NCBI GenBank assembly: GCA_030151255.1 | Contig: JASLED010000019.1 | Location: forward strand, 1 to 64,000 | Reading direction: 5' to 3' | Length of the DNA stretch: 64,000 nt | Source: Flavobacterium sp. | GTDB taxonomy: Bacteria > Bacteroidota > Bacteroidia > Flavobacteriales > Flavobacteriaceae | Shown here: positions 53,417-61,880 of the stretch, piece by piece | How positions within the stretch are numbered: the first letter of the stretch is position 1 | Layout of the letters: each line of letters starts with the position of its first letter | Notes under the pieces: generated by a model | What the model was told of the DNA's origin: nothing | What the model saw: only the letters and a program-made list of their open reading frames with translations | Database searches by the model: none | Position numbers and translations under genes: made by a program

Positions 53417-53557
53417 TTAAGAACATCCGCAGTTACTACCGCAAGACGAACCTCCATCATTATTTTTTTTACGTGATTTTTTCCAGAAAAACTTCTTGAT
53501 AAGATAAGCTACTGCAAAAACAAGTAAACCATATGTAATTATTTCTTGATAATCCAT
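53417..53557 (-). CDS. FeoB-associated Cys-rich small membrane protein
   Basis: A 46-residue frame directly after feoB (six bases between). It has one hydrophobic helix (about 7-20, ITYGLLVFAVAYLI), a basic stretch KKFFWKKSRKK, and a C-terminal tail with three cysteines (SCGSNCGCS). This matches the small FeoB-associated Cys-rich membrane proteins found next to feoB in Bacteroidota, which may fill the place of FeoC. The cysteines could bind iron or a cluster. Function is unproven, but position and composition make the call likely. Confidence 0.85.
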   Translation of the reverse strand: MDYQEIITYGLLVFAVAYLIKKFFWKKSRKKNNDGGSSCGSNCGCS

Positions 53558-53563
53558 TTTACA

Positions 53564-55666
53564 CTATTTCAATAATTGATAAGCAATAAAACCTGCTAAA
53601 TAAGCTAATCCTGTCATGAATACAACTTGATAGATGGTCCATTTCCAAGATTTAGTTTCTCTGCGTGTAATAGCAACTGTTGAGGCACATTGCATTGCAA
53701 AAGCATAAAAGAACATTAGCGAAATACCGGTTGCCATAGTAAATACTTTTTCTCCTGTTTCTGGCCAAACCTCAGCTTCCATTCTAGATTTAATGGTTTC
53801 TTCTTCCTCTCCGCTAGATCCAACATTATAAATCGTAGCTAACGTTCCTACAAAAACTTCTCTTGCTACAAACGATGTCATCACTGCAATTCCAATTTTC
53901 CAATCGTATCCTAAAGGCTTTAAAACAGGTTCTATCTTTTTACCTACAATACCTATGTACGAATTTTCTAATTTGTAGCCTGCTACGTAATCTTCAAACT
54001 CTTCTTCTGACAGTTCAACTCCTTTGTATTTTTCTGTAATTACTTCTTCTGCCACATCATATCTTGCACTTGGTCCGTGCGAGCCTAAAAACCATAAGAT
54101 AATTGACAATACAAAAATAATTTTTCCTGCACCTACAACAAATGATTTTGTTTTTTCGTACATCGTAGAAATAACACTTTTTGCAATTGGCATTCTATAA
54201 TCGGGCATTTCGATAACAAAATAGGACTTATACGGAACTTTTATAATTTGTTTTAGTACCCACGCACTCAACAAAGCAAAAAGGAACCCGATAAAGTAAA
54301 ACATTGTCATTGTTAACCCTTGCAGACTAATAAAACCTAGCAATTTTGTATCAGGAATAATAATAGATATTAAAATAATATATACTGGAATACGCGCCGA
54401 ACAAGTAGTAAAGGGTGTAACCAAAATTGTAATTAATCGCTCTTTTGGATTTTCGATATTTCTTGCAGACATAATTGCAGGAATAGCACATGCGTTTCCA
54501 GAAATTAAAGGTACAACTGATTTTCCGCTCAATCCGAAAGGACGCATTACACGATCCATTAAGAAAACCACTCTACTCATATAACCTGTTTCTTCTAAAA
54601 TAGAAATAAACATAAATAAGATGGCTATTTGCGGAATAAAAGGCATAATACCTCCAATACCTGGCACAATACCATCGGCTATTAAATCTGTTAATTTACC
54701 AGGTGCCATTACTTGATGTACCCAACCAGACAATTCGCCAAATTTATCGTCGATCCAGTCCATTGGATAACTTGACCATTCGAAAATTGCTTGGAATACC
54801 AACAGCATAATAGCAAAGAAAATAACATATCCCCAAACTTTATCGGTTAACAAACGATCTACTCTACTGCGAATATCTTTTGCTTTTGATTTATCTTTTA
54901 CATAAGAATCTTTTAGAACTTCTGTAATATATTGGTAACGTTTAATTGTTTTACGCTGTTGTAAACGTTTTATTTCTGATTCAGACAATGAAATTCCTTT
55001 TGCTTCGATATCTTTTTTAGAAATAGAACCTATTACAATATCTTGTGTAAGAATCATCCACAGTCTGTAAACAGATAAACTAGGATAACTTAAAGCTAAT
55101 TTGCTAAAAAAATCTTCGTCTACAACTGTTGTGTTTACACAAGATTCTGTAGAATATTGTGCGTAATCTAAAATTGCTTGTTTTAATTCATCAATACCTA
55201 AGTTCTTTTTAGCACTAACCAATACAATTTTGGTTTTTAGTTCTTCTTGAAGTTTTTCAATATTGATGCTAATTCCTTTTGTTTCCATTGTATCAGCCAT
55301 ATTAATGACTAATAAAGTTGGAATACCCAATTCTTTTACTTGAGTAAATAACAAAAGATTTCGTTTAATATTTTCGATATCAACTACAACAATTGCTAAG
55401 TCTGGATAATCATTATTGCTTGGTTCAAACAATAAATCCATTACAATTTTTTCGTCTAAAGAACTTGCATTGATACTATATGTTCCTGGCAAATCAATAA
55501 TTGTAGCTACATCTCCATTATCAAACTTTATGTTACCACTTTTTTTATCGACAGTAATACCTGGGTAATTTCCTATTTTGTGATTTAATCCTGTAAGCGC
55601 ATTAAATACAGAAGTTTTTCCAACGTTTGGATTTCCAAGTAATGCAACTTTAATATTATTTTTCAT
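53564..55666 (-). CDS. feoB: Ferrous iron transport protein B
   Basis: FeoB is the inner-membrane Fe(II) importer with a cytosolic G-protein domain. The 700-residue protein has the G1 motif GNPNVGKTS, G3 DLPGTYS, G4 NMAD and G5 VSAKK (about 10-165), a helical linker (about 170-275), and the membrane part with two Gate regions, including PFTTCSARIPVYI and the later CASTVAITRRETKSWKW. It lies 27 bases after feoA and is followed by the small Cys-rich gene. The system is for anoxic or micro-oxic iron uptake, which feeds the iron-sulfur enzymes encoded next to it. Confidence 0.96.
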   Translation of the reverse strand: MKNNIKVALLGNPNVGKTSVFNALTGLNHKIGNYPGITVDKKSGNIKFDNGDVATIIDLPGTYSINASSLDEKIVMDLLFEPSNNDYPDLAIVVVDIENIKRNLLLFTQVKELGIPTLLVINMADTMETKGISINIEKLQEELKTKIVLVSAKKNLGIDELKQAILDYAQYSTESCVNTTVVDEDFFSKLALSYPSLSVYRLWMILTQDIVIGSISKKDIEAKGISLSESEIKRLQQRKTIKRYQYITEVLKDSYVKDKSKAKDIRSRVDRLLTDKVWGYVIFFAIMLLVFQAIFEWSSYPMDWIDDKFGELSGWVHQVMAPGKLTDLIADGIVPGIGGIMPFIPQIAILFMFISILEETGYMSRVVFLMDRVMRPFGLSGKSVVPLISGNACAIPAIMSARNIENPKERLITILVTPFTTCSARIPVYIILISIIIPDTKLLGFISLQGLTMTMFYFIGFLFALLSAWVLKQIIKVPYKSYFVIEMPDYRMPIAKSVISTMYEKTKSFVVGAGKIIFVLSIILWFLGSHGPSARYDVAEEVITEKYKGVELSEEEFEDYVAGYKLENSYIGIVGKKIEPVLKPLGYDWKIGIAVMTSFVAREVFVGTLATIYNVGSSGEEEETIKSRMEAEVWPETGEKVFTMATGISLMFFYAFAMQCASTVAITRRETKSWKWTIYQVVFMTGLAYLAGFIAYQLLK

Positions 55667-55693
55667 TTAGATAATTTATCTTTTACTACTTTC

Positions 55694-55921
55694 TTACTTT
55701 ATTTCGATCAAAATTTCTTTGGCAAGTTCTTTACGAATAGACAAATGAGTATCGTTGATGCACAAATAAAGCGGATCACCAAAAGGTGCTACTTCCAATA
55801 GCTCAACATCATTTCCTGGCAAACAACCCATTTCTAATAGTTTCAATGGTACATTGTACATATCGAAATTAGCAATTACAGCTTTTTGATTTTTCTTAAG
55901 TAAGTCTAATGTTGTATTCAC
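55694..55921 (-). CDS. feoA: Ferrous iron transport protein A
   Basis: FeoA is a small SH3-like cytosolic partner of FeoB. The GTG at 55921 gives 75 residues beginning VNTTLDLLKKNQKAVI (the GTG read as Met), which fits the family start. The conserved core is LKLLEMGCLPGNDVELLEVAPFGDPLYL. A longer frame starting with TTG at 55948 adds nine residues, but that TTG lies inside a -7 promoter box. Iron-responsive control is expected, but no Fur-like palindrome is obvious. Confidence 0.88.
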   Translation of the reverse strand: MNTTLDLLKKNQKAVIANFDMYNVPLKLLEMGCLPGNDVELLEVAPFGDPLYLCINDTHLSIRKELAKEILIEIK

Positions 55922-55945
55922 CTTATTTAGATTTAATTTATATTG

Positions 55946-55953
55946 CAAAAATA
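55946..55953 (-). promoter_or_regulatory. -7 box of the feo operon
   Basis: The minus strand reads TATTTTTG, a TAnnTTTG match, 24 bases upstream of the GTG start of feoA. It overlaps the alternative TTG start, which would then not be transcribed. No clear -33 TTG. Confidence 0.45.
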
Positions 55954-56064
55954 AACATTTAAAAAAGATATGTCCTATTAATTCTTATTTATTCACCTAA
56001 TTACAACAATACTATACTGTTAATTAAATTCAAAACTATTGAAATATGCAAAAATGACAACCAC

Positions 56065-56103
56065 AAAAAAACGCTTTCAACAAGAAGCTAAAAGCGTTTT
56101 TTT
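56065..56103 (-). terminator. Intrinsic terminator after the SCO gene
   Basis: Stem AAAAAAACGCTTT with AAAGCGTTTTTTT and a 13-base loop. Its minus-strand end is a T run, eight bases beyond the SCO stop codon. Confidence 0.82.
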
Positions 56104-56111
56104 ATTCAGTT

Positions 56112-56819
56112 TTATTTTTTTTCCTGTTCGTGTTGATAAAGCCACTGAATATCTTCCCACAGTTGCTCCATGTTTTTAGTTTCTGGATCTTTTGTGTTTA
56201 GATTTGTGCCATCATAAAAACCTCTAATTCGTCCTTTGCTATCAACCAACACAAAATTCTCTGTATGCACCATATCATACAATTCTTCCGCAGAACCTGT
56301 TTTTACAGCTAAATAAGAATTTCTAGCTATAAAATAAATATCGCGTTTATCGCCAGTTACCAAATTCCAAATCGAATCATCAACACCGCGTTTTAAAGCA
56401 TATTCTTTCAATACTGGAACGCTATCAATATCTGGAGTTACAGTATGTGACAATAATTTTACACCTTTTAAAGTTTTGATTTTATCTTGCAGCCACTCCA
56501 TATTATCTCCCATTATTGGGCAAATTGTTGGACAAGTTGTAAAAAAGAAATCAGCAACATAAATATGTCCTTCATAATCTTTTTCGGTAATTGTATCTCC
56601 ATTTTGATTGATGAAAACAAATGGTGCTATCTTATGTTCTTGCTTATTGGCTTTATGCTGAATTAAACTATCTACCATTTCTGGATTTACCATCGAAGGC
56701 GTGTAAACTGGTAAGCTTTTTCTGTACTTTAAAGCGTTGTAAAACATTGCCATAATACCGCAACACAAGATAAAAAAGCCTATGAAAAAATATCTATAAC
56801 GTTTGAAAAATTGCAACAT
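56112..56819 (-). CDS. SCO1/SenC-family copper-binding thioredoxin-fold protein
   Basis: SCO proteins deliver copper to the CuA site of cytochrome oxidase or act as thiol-redox sensors. The 235-residue protein has an N-terminal membrane anchor (about 10-30) and a thioredoxin-like domain with the copper ligands Cys96 and Cys100 in TTCPTICP and His185 in VHTENF. No cytochrome oxidase gene is adjacent, so it acts in trans. It lies between its own terminator and the M13 peptidase, which it diverges from. The family is secure; the partner is not known. Confidence 0.92.
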   Translation of the reverse strand: MLQFFKRYRYFFIGFFILCCGIMAMFYNALKYRKSLPVYTPSMVNPEMVDSLIQHKANKQEHKIAPFVFINQNGDTITEKDYEGHIYVADFFFTTCPTICPIMGDNMEWLQDKIKTLKGVKLLSHTVTPDIDSVPVLKEYALKRGVDDSIWNLVTGDKRDIYFIARNSYLAVKTGSAEELYDMVHTENFVLVDSKGRIRGFYDGTNLNTKDPETKNMEQLWEDIQWLYQHEQEKK

Positions 56820-57000
56820 GATAATTTTATTTCTTACAAACTTACAAATAACAATCTACAAATAAGTTAAAGCTTATATAAAACCTAAGGCGAAACCCAT
56901 GCAAAACATCAGTTATTTACTCAGGTTAGCTACATAAATTACCACAAATTATTCTTTAATTTTTTAGCGCTTAAAAAACCATTTCTCTAAAGATATTTAT

Positions 57001-57008
57001 TATTTTTG
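57001..57008 (+). promoter_or_regulatory. -7 box for the M13 peptidase gene
   Basis: TATTTTTG, a TAnnTTTG match, ends 34 bases before the ATG at 57043. No TTG is found at the usual -33 distance. Confidence 0.4.
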
Positions 57009-57042
57009 TTTGAATTGACAAATCGTAAATAACTAAAATCAA

Positions 57043-59109
57043 ATGAATAAAAGAGTATTATTGACTTCTGCAATTGCTCTATCTGCTTTGGTTGCTTGTA
57101 AAGATGGCAAAAAAGCAGAAGAAGTAGCAGATCAAGAAAATCACGGAATCAACCTTGAGTATATGGACTTGAGTGTAAATCCTGGCGATGATTTTTTCCG
57201 TTATGTAAACGGAACATGGTATGACAACACCGAAATTCCGGCAGACAGAACGCGCTGGGGAAGTTTTGATGAACTAAGACAAAACACAGACAAAGATGCC
57301 TTGGCTATTTTAAAAGAAGCAGCAGCGGCAAAAACATTAGACCCAAAATCAGATCAGGCAAAAGCAGTTGCTCTTTTCGAATCTTATTTGGACAATGCTA
57401 CACGTAATAATTTAGGAATTGCTCCATTAAAACCATACATTGAACAAATCAACAACATCAAAACAGCAGCTGATGTTACAAAATTAATTAATGATTTGGC
57501 TGATGAAGGTGGTTTAGGATTTTACTCAAACTATGTTTATGCAGATGCTAAAAACTCAAACGAAAATACAATTTACTTAAGTCCAGGTTCATTAGGATTA
57601 CCTGATCGTGATTATTATGTTTTAAAAGAAACTGATATGCAAGAAAAACGCGATCAATATGTAGCTCATGTAGCTCGTATGTTTGAACTTGCTGGTGAAT
57701 CTAAAGAAGAAGCTACCGCTGATTCTAAACGCGTTTTGGCTATTGAAACAAAACTGGCTGAACCAAGATTAACAAGAGTAGAGCGTAGAGATAACAAATT
57801 AACTTACAACCCAATGACAATTGCTGAGTTACAAAAACTTGCTCCTGTTGTTGATTGGAAAGCTTATTTTGATGCAACTGGTATAAAAAATATCGATAAA
57901 GTGATAGTTTCTCAACCAAACTATATGAAGGCTTTAAATGGTGTGCTTACAAATAAAAACATAGACGATATTAAAGCTTATTTAAAATGGACTTTAATTA
58001 ACGGTTATGCATCAGTTTTATCAACAGATATGGAAACTGCAAACTGGGAATTCTATTCTAAAACTTTAGAAGGTGCAAAAGAGCAAAAACCTGCTGAAGA
58101 AAGAGCTTTAGCTGTTGTAAACAACAATATTGGCGAAGCGTTAGGACAATTATATGTTGCTAAAAAATTCCCAGCTGAAGCAAAAGCAAAAGCGCAAGAA
58201 ATGATTAAAAACGTTTTAACAGCGTTTGGAGACAGAATCAAAGCGTTACCTTGGATGGCAGAAGAAACTAAAAAAGGTGCTTTAGAAAAATTAGCATCAA
58301 CAACAATTAAAATTGGTTATCCTGACAAATGGGAAGATTATTCAAAAATGGATATTAAATCTCCTGCAAACAAAGGAAACTATTTTGAAAACATGCTAAA
58401 TGCAACAAAATGGTCAGTTGCACAAAATAGAGCTGATTATGGAAAACCAGTAGATAAATCTAGATGGGGAATGGCACCACAAACGGTAAATGCATATTTC
58501 AATCCAATGTATAATGAAATTGTATTCCCTGCTGCTATTTTACAACCTCCTTTCTACGATTACAAAGCTGACGAAGCTGTAAACTACGGAGGAATAGGTG
58601 CTGTAATTGGACACGAAATTTCTCACAGTTTTGATGATTCAGGTGCTCAATTTGATAAAAATGGTAACTTGAACAACTGGTGGACAGATACTGACTTAGA
58701 GAAATTCACAGTGTTAGGAAACAAATTAGCAGATCAGTATAGTGCTTTAGAGCCACTGCCAGGAGTTTATGTTGATGGTAAATTTACTTTAGGTGAAAAC
58801 ATTGGTGATCTTGGTGGTGTAAACGCTGCTTATGACGGTTTAAAATTATTCTTGAAAGAAAAAGGTGATCCTGGATTAATTGATGGATATACACCTGAAC
58901 AAAGATTTTTTATCTCTTGGGCTACTATTTGGAGAACAAAAGCTAGAGATGAGGCTATCAAAAATCAAGTAAAAACAGATCCACACGCTCCAGGTTATTA
59001 TAGATCTTATGTTCCTTTACAAAACGTTGATGCATTCTATGAAGCATTTGATGTAAAAGAAACAAACAAGCTTTATATTAAACCAGAAAATCGTGTAAAA
59101 ATCTGGTAA
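57043..59109 (+). CDS. M13-family metallopeptidase (neprilysin/PepO-like) lipoprotein
   Basis: M13 enzymes are zinc endopeptidases that cut peptides of limited length. The 688-residue precursor has a lipoprotein signal with lipobox LVAC (Cys at about 19), an N-terminal helical M13 domain (about 40-420) and the catalytic C-terminal domain with HEISH at about 524-528 and the third ligand glutamate in GENIGDLGG (about 585). The C-terminal IKPENRVKIW is typical. It is probably attached to the outer face of a membrane and acts on peptides in the periplasm or at the surface. Confidence 0.93.
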   Translation: MNKRVLLTSAIALSALVACKDGKKAEEVADQENHGINLEYMDLSVNPGDDFFRYVNGTWYDNTEIPADRTRWGSFDELRQNTDKDALAILKEAAAAKTLDPKSDQAKAVALFESYLDNATRNNLGIAPLKPYIEQINNIKTAADVTKLINDLADEGGLGFYSNYVYADAKNSNENTIYLSPGSLGLPDRDYYVLKETDMQEKRDQYVAHVARMFELAGESKEEATADSKRVLAIETKLAEPRLTRVERRDNKLTYNPMTIAELQKLAPVVDWKAYFDATGIKNIDKVIVSQPNYMKALNGVLTNKNIDDIKAYLKWTLINGYASVLSTDMETANWEFYSKTLEGAKEQKPAEERALAVVNNNIGEALGQLYVAKKFPAEAKAKAQEMIKNVLTAFGDRIKALPWMAEETKKGALEKLASTTIKIGYPDKWEDYSKMDIKSPANKGNYFENMLNATKWSVAQNRADYGKPVDKSRWGMAPQTVNAYFNPMYNEIVFPAAILQPPFYDYKADEAVNYGGIGAVIGHEISHSFDDSGAQFDKNGNLNNWWTDTDLEKFTVLGNKLADQYSALEPLPGVYVDGKFTLGENIGDLGGVNAAYDGLKLFLKEKGDPGLIDGYTPEQRFFISWATIWRTKARDEAIKNQVKTDPHAPGYYRSYVPLQNVDAFYEAFDVKETNKLYIKPENRVKIW

Positions 59110-59117
59110 TAACACAA

Positions 59118-59159
59118 AAATAAAAAAGGGCATTTCAATTGAAATGCCCTTTTTTATTT
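59118..59159. terminator. Bidirectional palindromic terminator (second copy)
   Basis: A perfect palindrome about 42 bases long with core GGGCATTTC-AATT-GAAATGCCC and flanking A and T runs. It lies between the convergent M13 peptidase and S41 protease genes and covers the end of the latter. The same 22-base core is at 32406-32437. Confidence 0.88.
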
Positions 59160-60744
59160 AGATCTTTCTCTTCTCTTTTTCTTCTATAGATAAAATCATC
59201 GGATCTGTATTTAATAGCCATTTATAATATGCTTCCTGACTTCCAAGCTGATGCAAATATTCGGCAATTAAAAAATGAACAACTAATTTTTGATGTTTAT
59301 CTAAAGTAAAAAACAACTTATTGTTGGTCAAATATGTTTTAAAACTAGCAAACAATTGCTTATTTCCTTTTAAATATTCAATCAATTCAATGTCAGACAT
59401 TTTTAAAAGTTTTGCACGTTGCTTGTCAATTTCCTGAAAAACAAAATAACTTACCATTCCTGATTTCATCATCATTTCTACGGCTTCTTCACCATGTTTC
59501 ACGCCAATTGGTACAAATATATCTGGCACAATACCACCTCCGCCATAAACAATGCGTCCATTTAGTGTTTTATATTGCAAGCTATCGGCAATCTTAATGC
59601 TATCGGCAGCATATAATTCGCCATTATTATATCGAGTTCTAAAATCGTTGTTATATTCATCTATCCCTCTTTTGTAACTTTTTTGAATAGATCTGCCTGA
59701 TGGGGTATAATATCTAGCAGTTGTAAGTCGAATGGCCGATCCGTCTCCTAAATTCAACTCTCGCTGAACCAATCCTTTTCCAAACGTTCGGCGCCCAACA
59801 ATTGTGCCTCTATCATTATCCTGAATAGCTCCTGCAATAATTTCGCTTGCTGATGCGCTATTTTCATTTACCAATACAAAAATTGGTTGATCAGAATACA
59901 ATCCAGAGCCTTTTACTTTCGTTATTTTTTCTTTTCCTCCTCTGTTAATTGTTTTTACAATAACCTGATTTGTTTGTAATAAATCATTCAGCATTTTTGT
60001 TGCCTGATCCATATATCCTCCGCTATTATCGCGAAGATCGATAATCAATCCTGTTATTCCTTGTTGAATCAAGTTTTCTAAACCGCTTTTAAATTCATCA
60101 TAAGTTGTATTAGAAAAACGATTGATTTTTAAATATCCTAAGTTATTATCTAGCTTTACAACAGCATCAACACTTTTTATAGCAATTGGCTCTCGCTTTA
60201 GTTTTACATTAAATGTTTTGTTGTTCATTTTGCGATAAACGACTAAACTAACATCGGTGCCTTCTTCTCCTCTTAAAACAGTTAAAATTGTATCTGAAGA
60301 TATTTTTTTACCAAACAACTTATGTCCGTTTGCTTCTAAAATTCGATCGCCAGCTTTAATTCCTGCTCTAAATGACGGGCCATTATCTAATGGTTTGATA
60401 ACTGCCAATGAATCTTTGTATAAATAATACTGAACGCCCACTCCCACAAAACTCCCTTGCATTGATTCAGTTACTTCTTTCATTAAATCTTTGCCGATAT
60501 AAACAGAATGTGGATCTAATTGCTCTAAAATGGTGGTTACTGTATTATCTACTATCGAATCTGTGTTAACCTGATCTACATATTCTTGTTCGATCAAATC
60601 TAACAATCGATATAACTTAAGTTTATTCTGATTAAGAAATATTCCTGGTGTTGATTGTCTAGATGCAGACACAAAAAAACCTCCAAGTAAAACACCTAGA
60701 GAAAGTGAAATAGAAATAATAAGTGGCCAATAATATTTTTTCAT
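59158..60744 (-). CDS. C-terminal processing protease, S41 family
   Basis: S41 (Ctp/tail-specific) proteases cleave the C-termini of envelope proteins. The 528-residue precursor has an uncleaved or signal-anchor N-terminus (about 5-28), a helical region with LDPHSVYI, a PDZ domain (about 85-175), and the catalytic core with ENSASASEIIAGA (Ser at about 298) and RTFGKGLVQ (Lys at about 323), the Ser-Lys dyad. A C-terminal extension of about 130 residues follows. It is translated seven bases after the dCMP deaminase stop. Confidence 0.92.
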   Translation of the reverse strand: MKKYYWPLIISISLSLGVLLGGFFVSASRQSTPGIFLNQNKLKLYRLLDLIEQEYVDQVNTDSIVDNTVTTILEQLDPHSVYIGKDLMKEVTESMQGSFVGVGVQYYLYKDSLAVIKPLDNGPSFRAGIKAGDRILEANGHKLFGKKISSDTILTVLRGEEGTDVSLVVYRKMNNKTFNVKLKREPIAIKSVDAVVKLDNNLGYLKINRFSNTTYDEFKSGLENLIQQGITGLIIDLRDNSGGYMDQATKMLNDLLQTNQVIVKTINRGGKEKITKVKGSGLYSDQPIFVLVNENSASASEIIAGAIQDNDRGTIVGRRTFGKGLVQRELNLGDGSAIRLTTARYYTPSGRSIQKSYKRGIDEYNNDFRTRYNNGELYAADSIKIADSLQYKTLNGRIVYGGGGIVPDIFVPIGVKHGEEAVEMMMKSGMVSYFVFQEIDKQRAKLLKMSDIELIEYLKGNKQLFASFKTYLTNNKLFFTLDKHQKLVVHFLIAEYLHQLGSQEAYYKWLLNTDPMILSIEEKEKRKI

Positions 60745-60751
60745 TGTGCGC

Positions 60752-61180
60752 TTAATCTAAATTCGGAAGATACATAACTTCTACACCTGCTTTTTCTAGG
60801 AAACGGATTCCTTCTGTATCTTTATAATCTTCTAGATACACTACGCGTTTTATTCCTGCTTGGTGTATCAATTTACTACAATCTCTACATGGAGACATTG
60901 TAATGTATAAAGTAGCTCCTTCACAACTTTGTGTAGAACTTGCAACCTTTAATATTGCATTTGCCTCTGCATGCAAAACATACCAATAAGTTTGGTCGTG
61001 TTCATCTTCACAACAATTTTCAAATCCGGTTGGTGTACCATTGTATCCATCAGAAATTATCATTCTATCTTTCACAATAATAGCACCTACCTGTTTGCGT
61101 TTACAATACGATAATTTTGCCCATTCTCTTGCAATGCGCAAATATGCTGTATCATACTTAGTTATCTTGTGATCTGACAT
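60752..61180 (-). CDS. dCMP deaminase family protein (ComEB-like)
   Basis: The 142-residue zinc deaminase has the motifs HAEANAIL (His70, Glu72) and PCRDCSK (Cys98, Cys101), plus the early GYNGTPTGFENC, which fit the dCMP deaminase/ComEB branch. It converts dCMP to dUMP for dTTP synthesis. The first Zn-site cysteine and the proton-shuttle glutamate are intact. It leads the two-gene transcript with the S41 protease. No competence genes are nearby, so the ComEB name refers only to similarity. Confidence 0.92.
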   Translation of the reverse strand: MSDHKITKYDTAYLRIAREWAKLSYCKRKQVGAIIVKDRMIISDGYNGTPTGFENCCEDEHDQTYWYVLHAEANAILKVASSTQSCEGATLYITMSPCRDCSKLIHQAGIKRVVYLEDYKDTEGIRFLEKAGVEVMYLPNLD

Positions 61181-61213
61181 AAATATACTATTTTACTTTC
61201 TATCAATATACTG

Positions 61214-61242
61214 CAAAAATACATATAAGTTTTACTACTCAA
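61214..61242 (-). promoter_or_regulatory. Promoter of the dCMP deaminase-S41 protease pair
   Basis: On the minus strand TTG (61242-61240), 18 bases, then TATTTTTG (61221-61214) fits the Bacteroidota consensus. The -7 box lies 33 bases upstream of the ATG. Confidence 0.65.
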
Positions 61243-61415
61243 GCTTCAAATTTTCAACTTGTGCTTCTCTTTACAGCTCATTTATTAGAATCAGTTAAAT
61301 CTTTTCTTATAAATCATAAAGTTTAAATTTATTTTTCATTGTTCATTATTTTGTATTAATAATATTTGTAAATTAACGGATATGAAACAATTTGTTAAAC
61401 CAAAATAATAGAATA

Positions 61416-61844
61416 ATGGCACATTTAGATTTATACGACACTGGTTTTAAGGAAAGAAATAAAGGACATTTTGCTGCTATCGTACGCGTTGCACTAGCAA
61501 ATGGTAATTTTAGTATTGAAGAAAAAGTATTTTTAGATGAGCTATCAAATCGGTTAGATATTTCTCAGGAAGATTATATAAAAATATTAGCACACCCTGA
61601 AAAATACCCTATTAATCCGCCTTACTTAGAAATTAATCGAATTGAACGTTTGTATGACTTGGCACGAATGGTTTATGTAAATCATGTTTTAGGTCCAAAA
61701 CAAAAAGATATTTTACGAAAATTTACCGTTGCATTAGGCTTTACAGGAGATATTGATCATATTGTAAACAAATCTTTATCGCTTCTAGTTTTAGAAGTTG
61801 ATATAGATACTTTTATTGCAGAAATTAAAAAATTGAAAAAATAA
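61416..61844 (+). CDS. TerB-like tellurite-resistance-family protein
   Basis: The ATG at 61416 gives 142 residues. An earlier TTG at 61392 is less likely. The protein is all-helical and follows the TerB/DjlA-N pattern: an early acidic helix AIVRVALANGNFSIEEKVFLDELSNR (shown in part) and a second one with GPKQKDILRKF. TerB domains bind divalent metals and occur in stress or signalling systems, but small single-domain members like this have no defined role. It is monocistronic and convergent with fbp, sharing the hairpin at 61844-61878. Confidence 0.8.
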   Translation: MAHLDLYDTGFKERNKGHFAAIVRVALANGNFSIEEKVFLDELSNRLDISQEDYIKILAHPEKYPINPPYLEINRIERLYDLARMVYVNHVLGPKQKDILRKFTVALGFTGDIDHIVNKSLSLLVLEVDIDTFIAEIKKLKK

Positions 61845-61878
61845 AAAAGCGGAGTGAACAAAATTCACTCCGCTTTTT
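61844..61878. terminator. Bidirectional terminator between the TerB-like gene and fbp
   Basis: A 15-base-pair perfect stem (AAAAAGCGGAGTGAA with TTCACTCCGCTTTTT) around a five-base loop, with A and T flanks that serve both strands. Confidence 0.9.
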
Positions 61879-61880
61879 AT

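Noticed and set aside
56820..57042. Possible tRNA or structured RNA between the SCO gene and the M13 peptidase
   Set aside because: The only candidate pairing (AACCT with AGGTT) is short and no cloverleaf can be formed.
61382..61408. Eight-codon leader peptide upstream of the TerB-like gene
   Set aside because: Too short to support, no codon bias signal and no hairpin pair to suggest attenuation.
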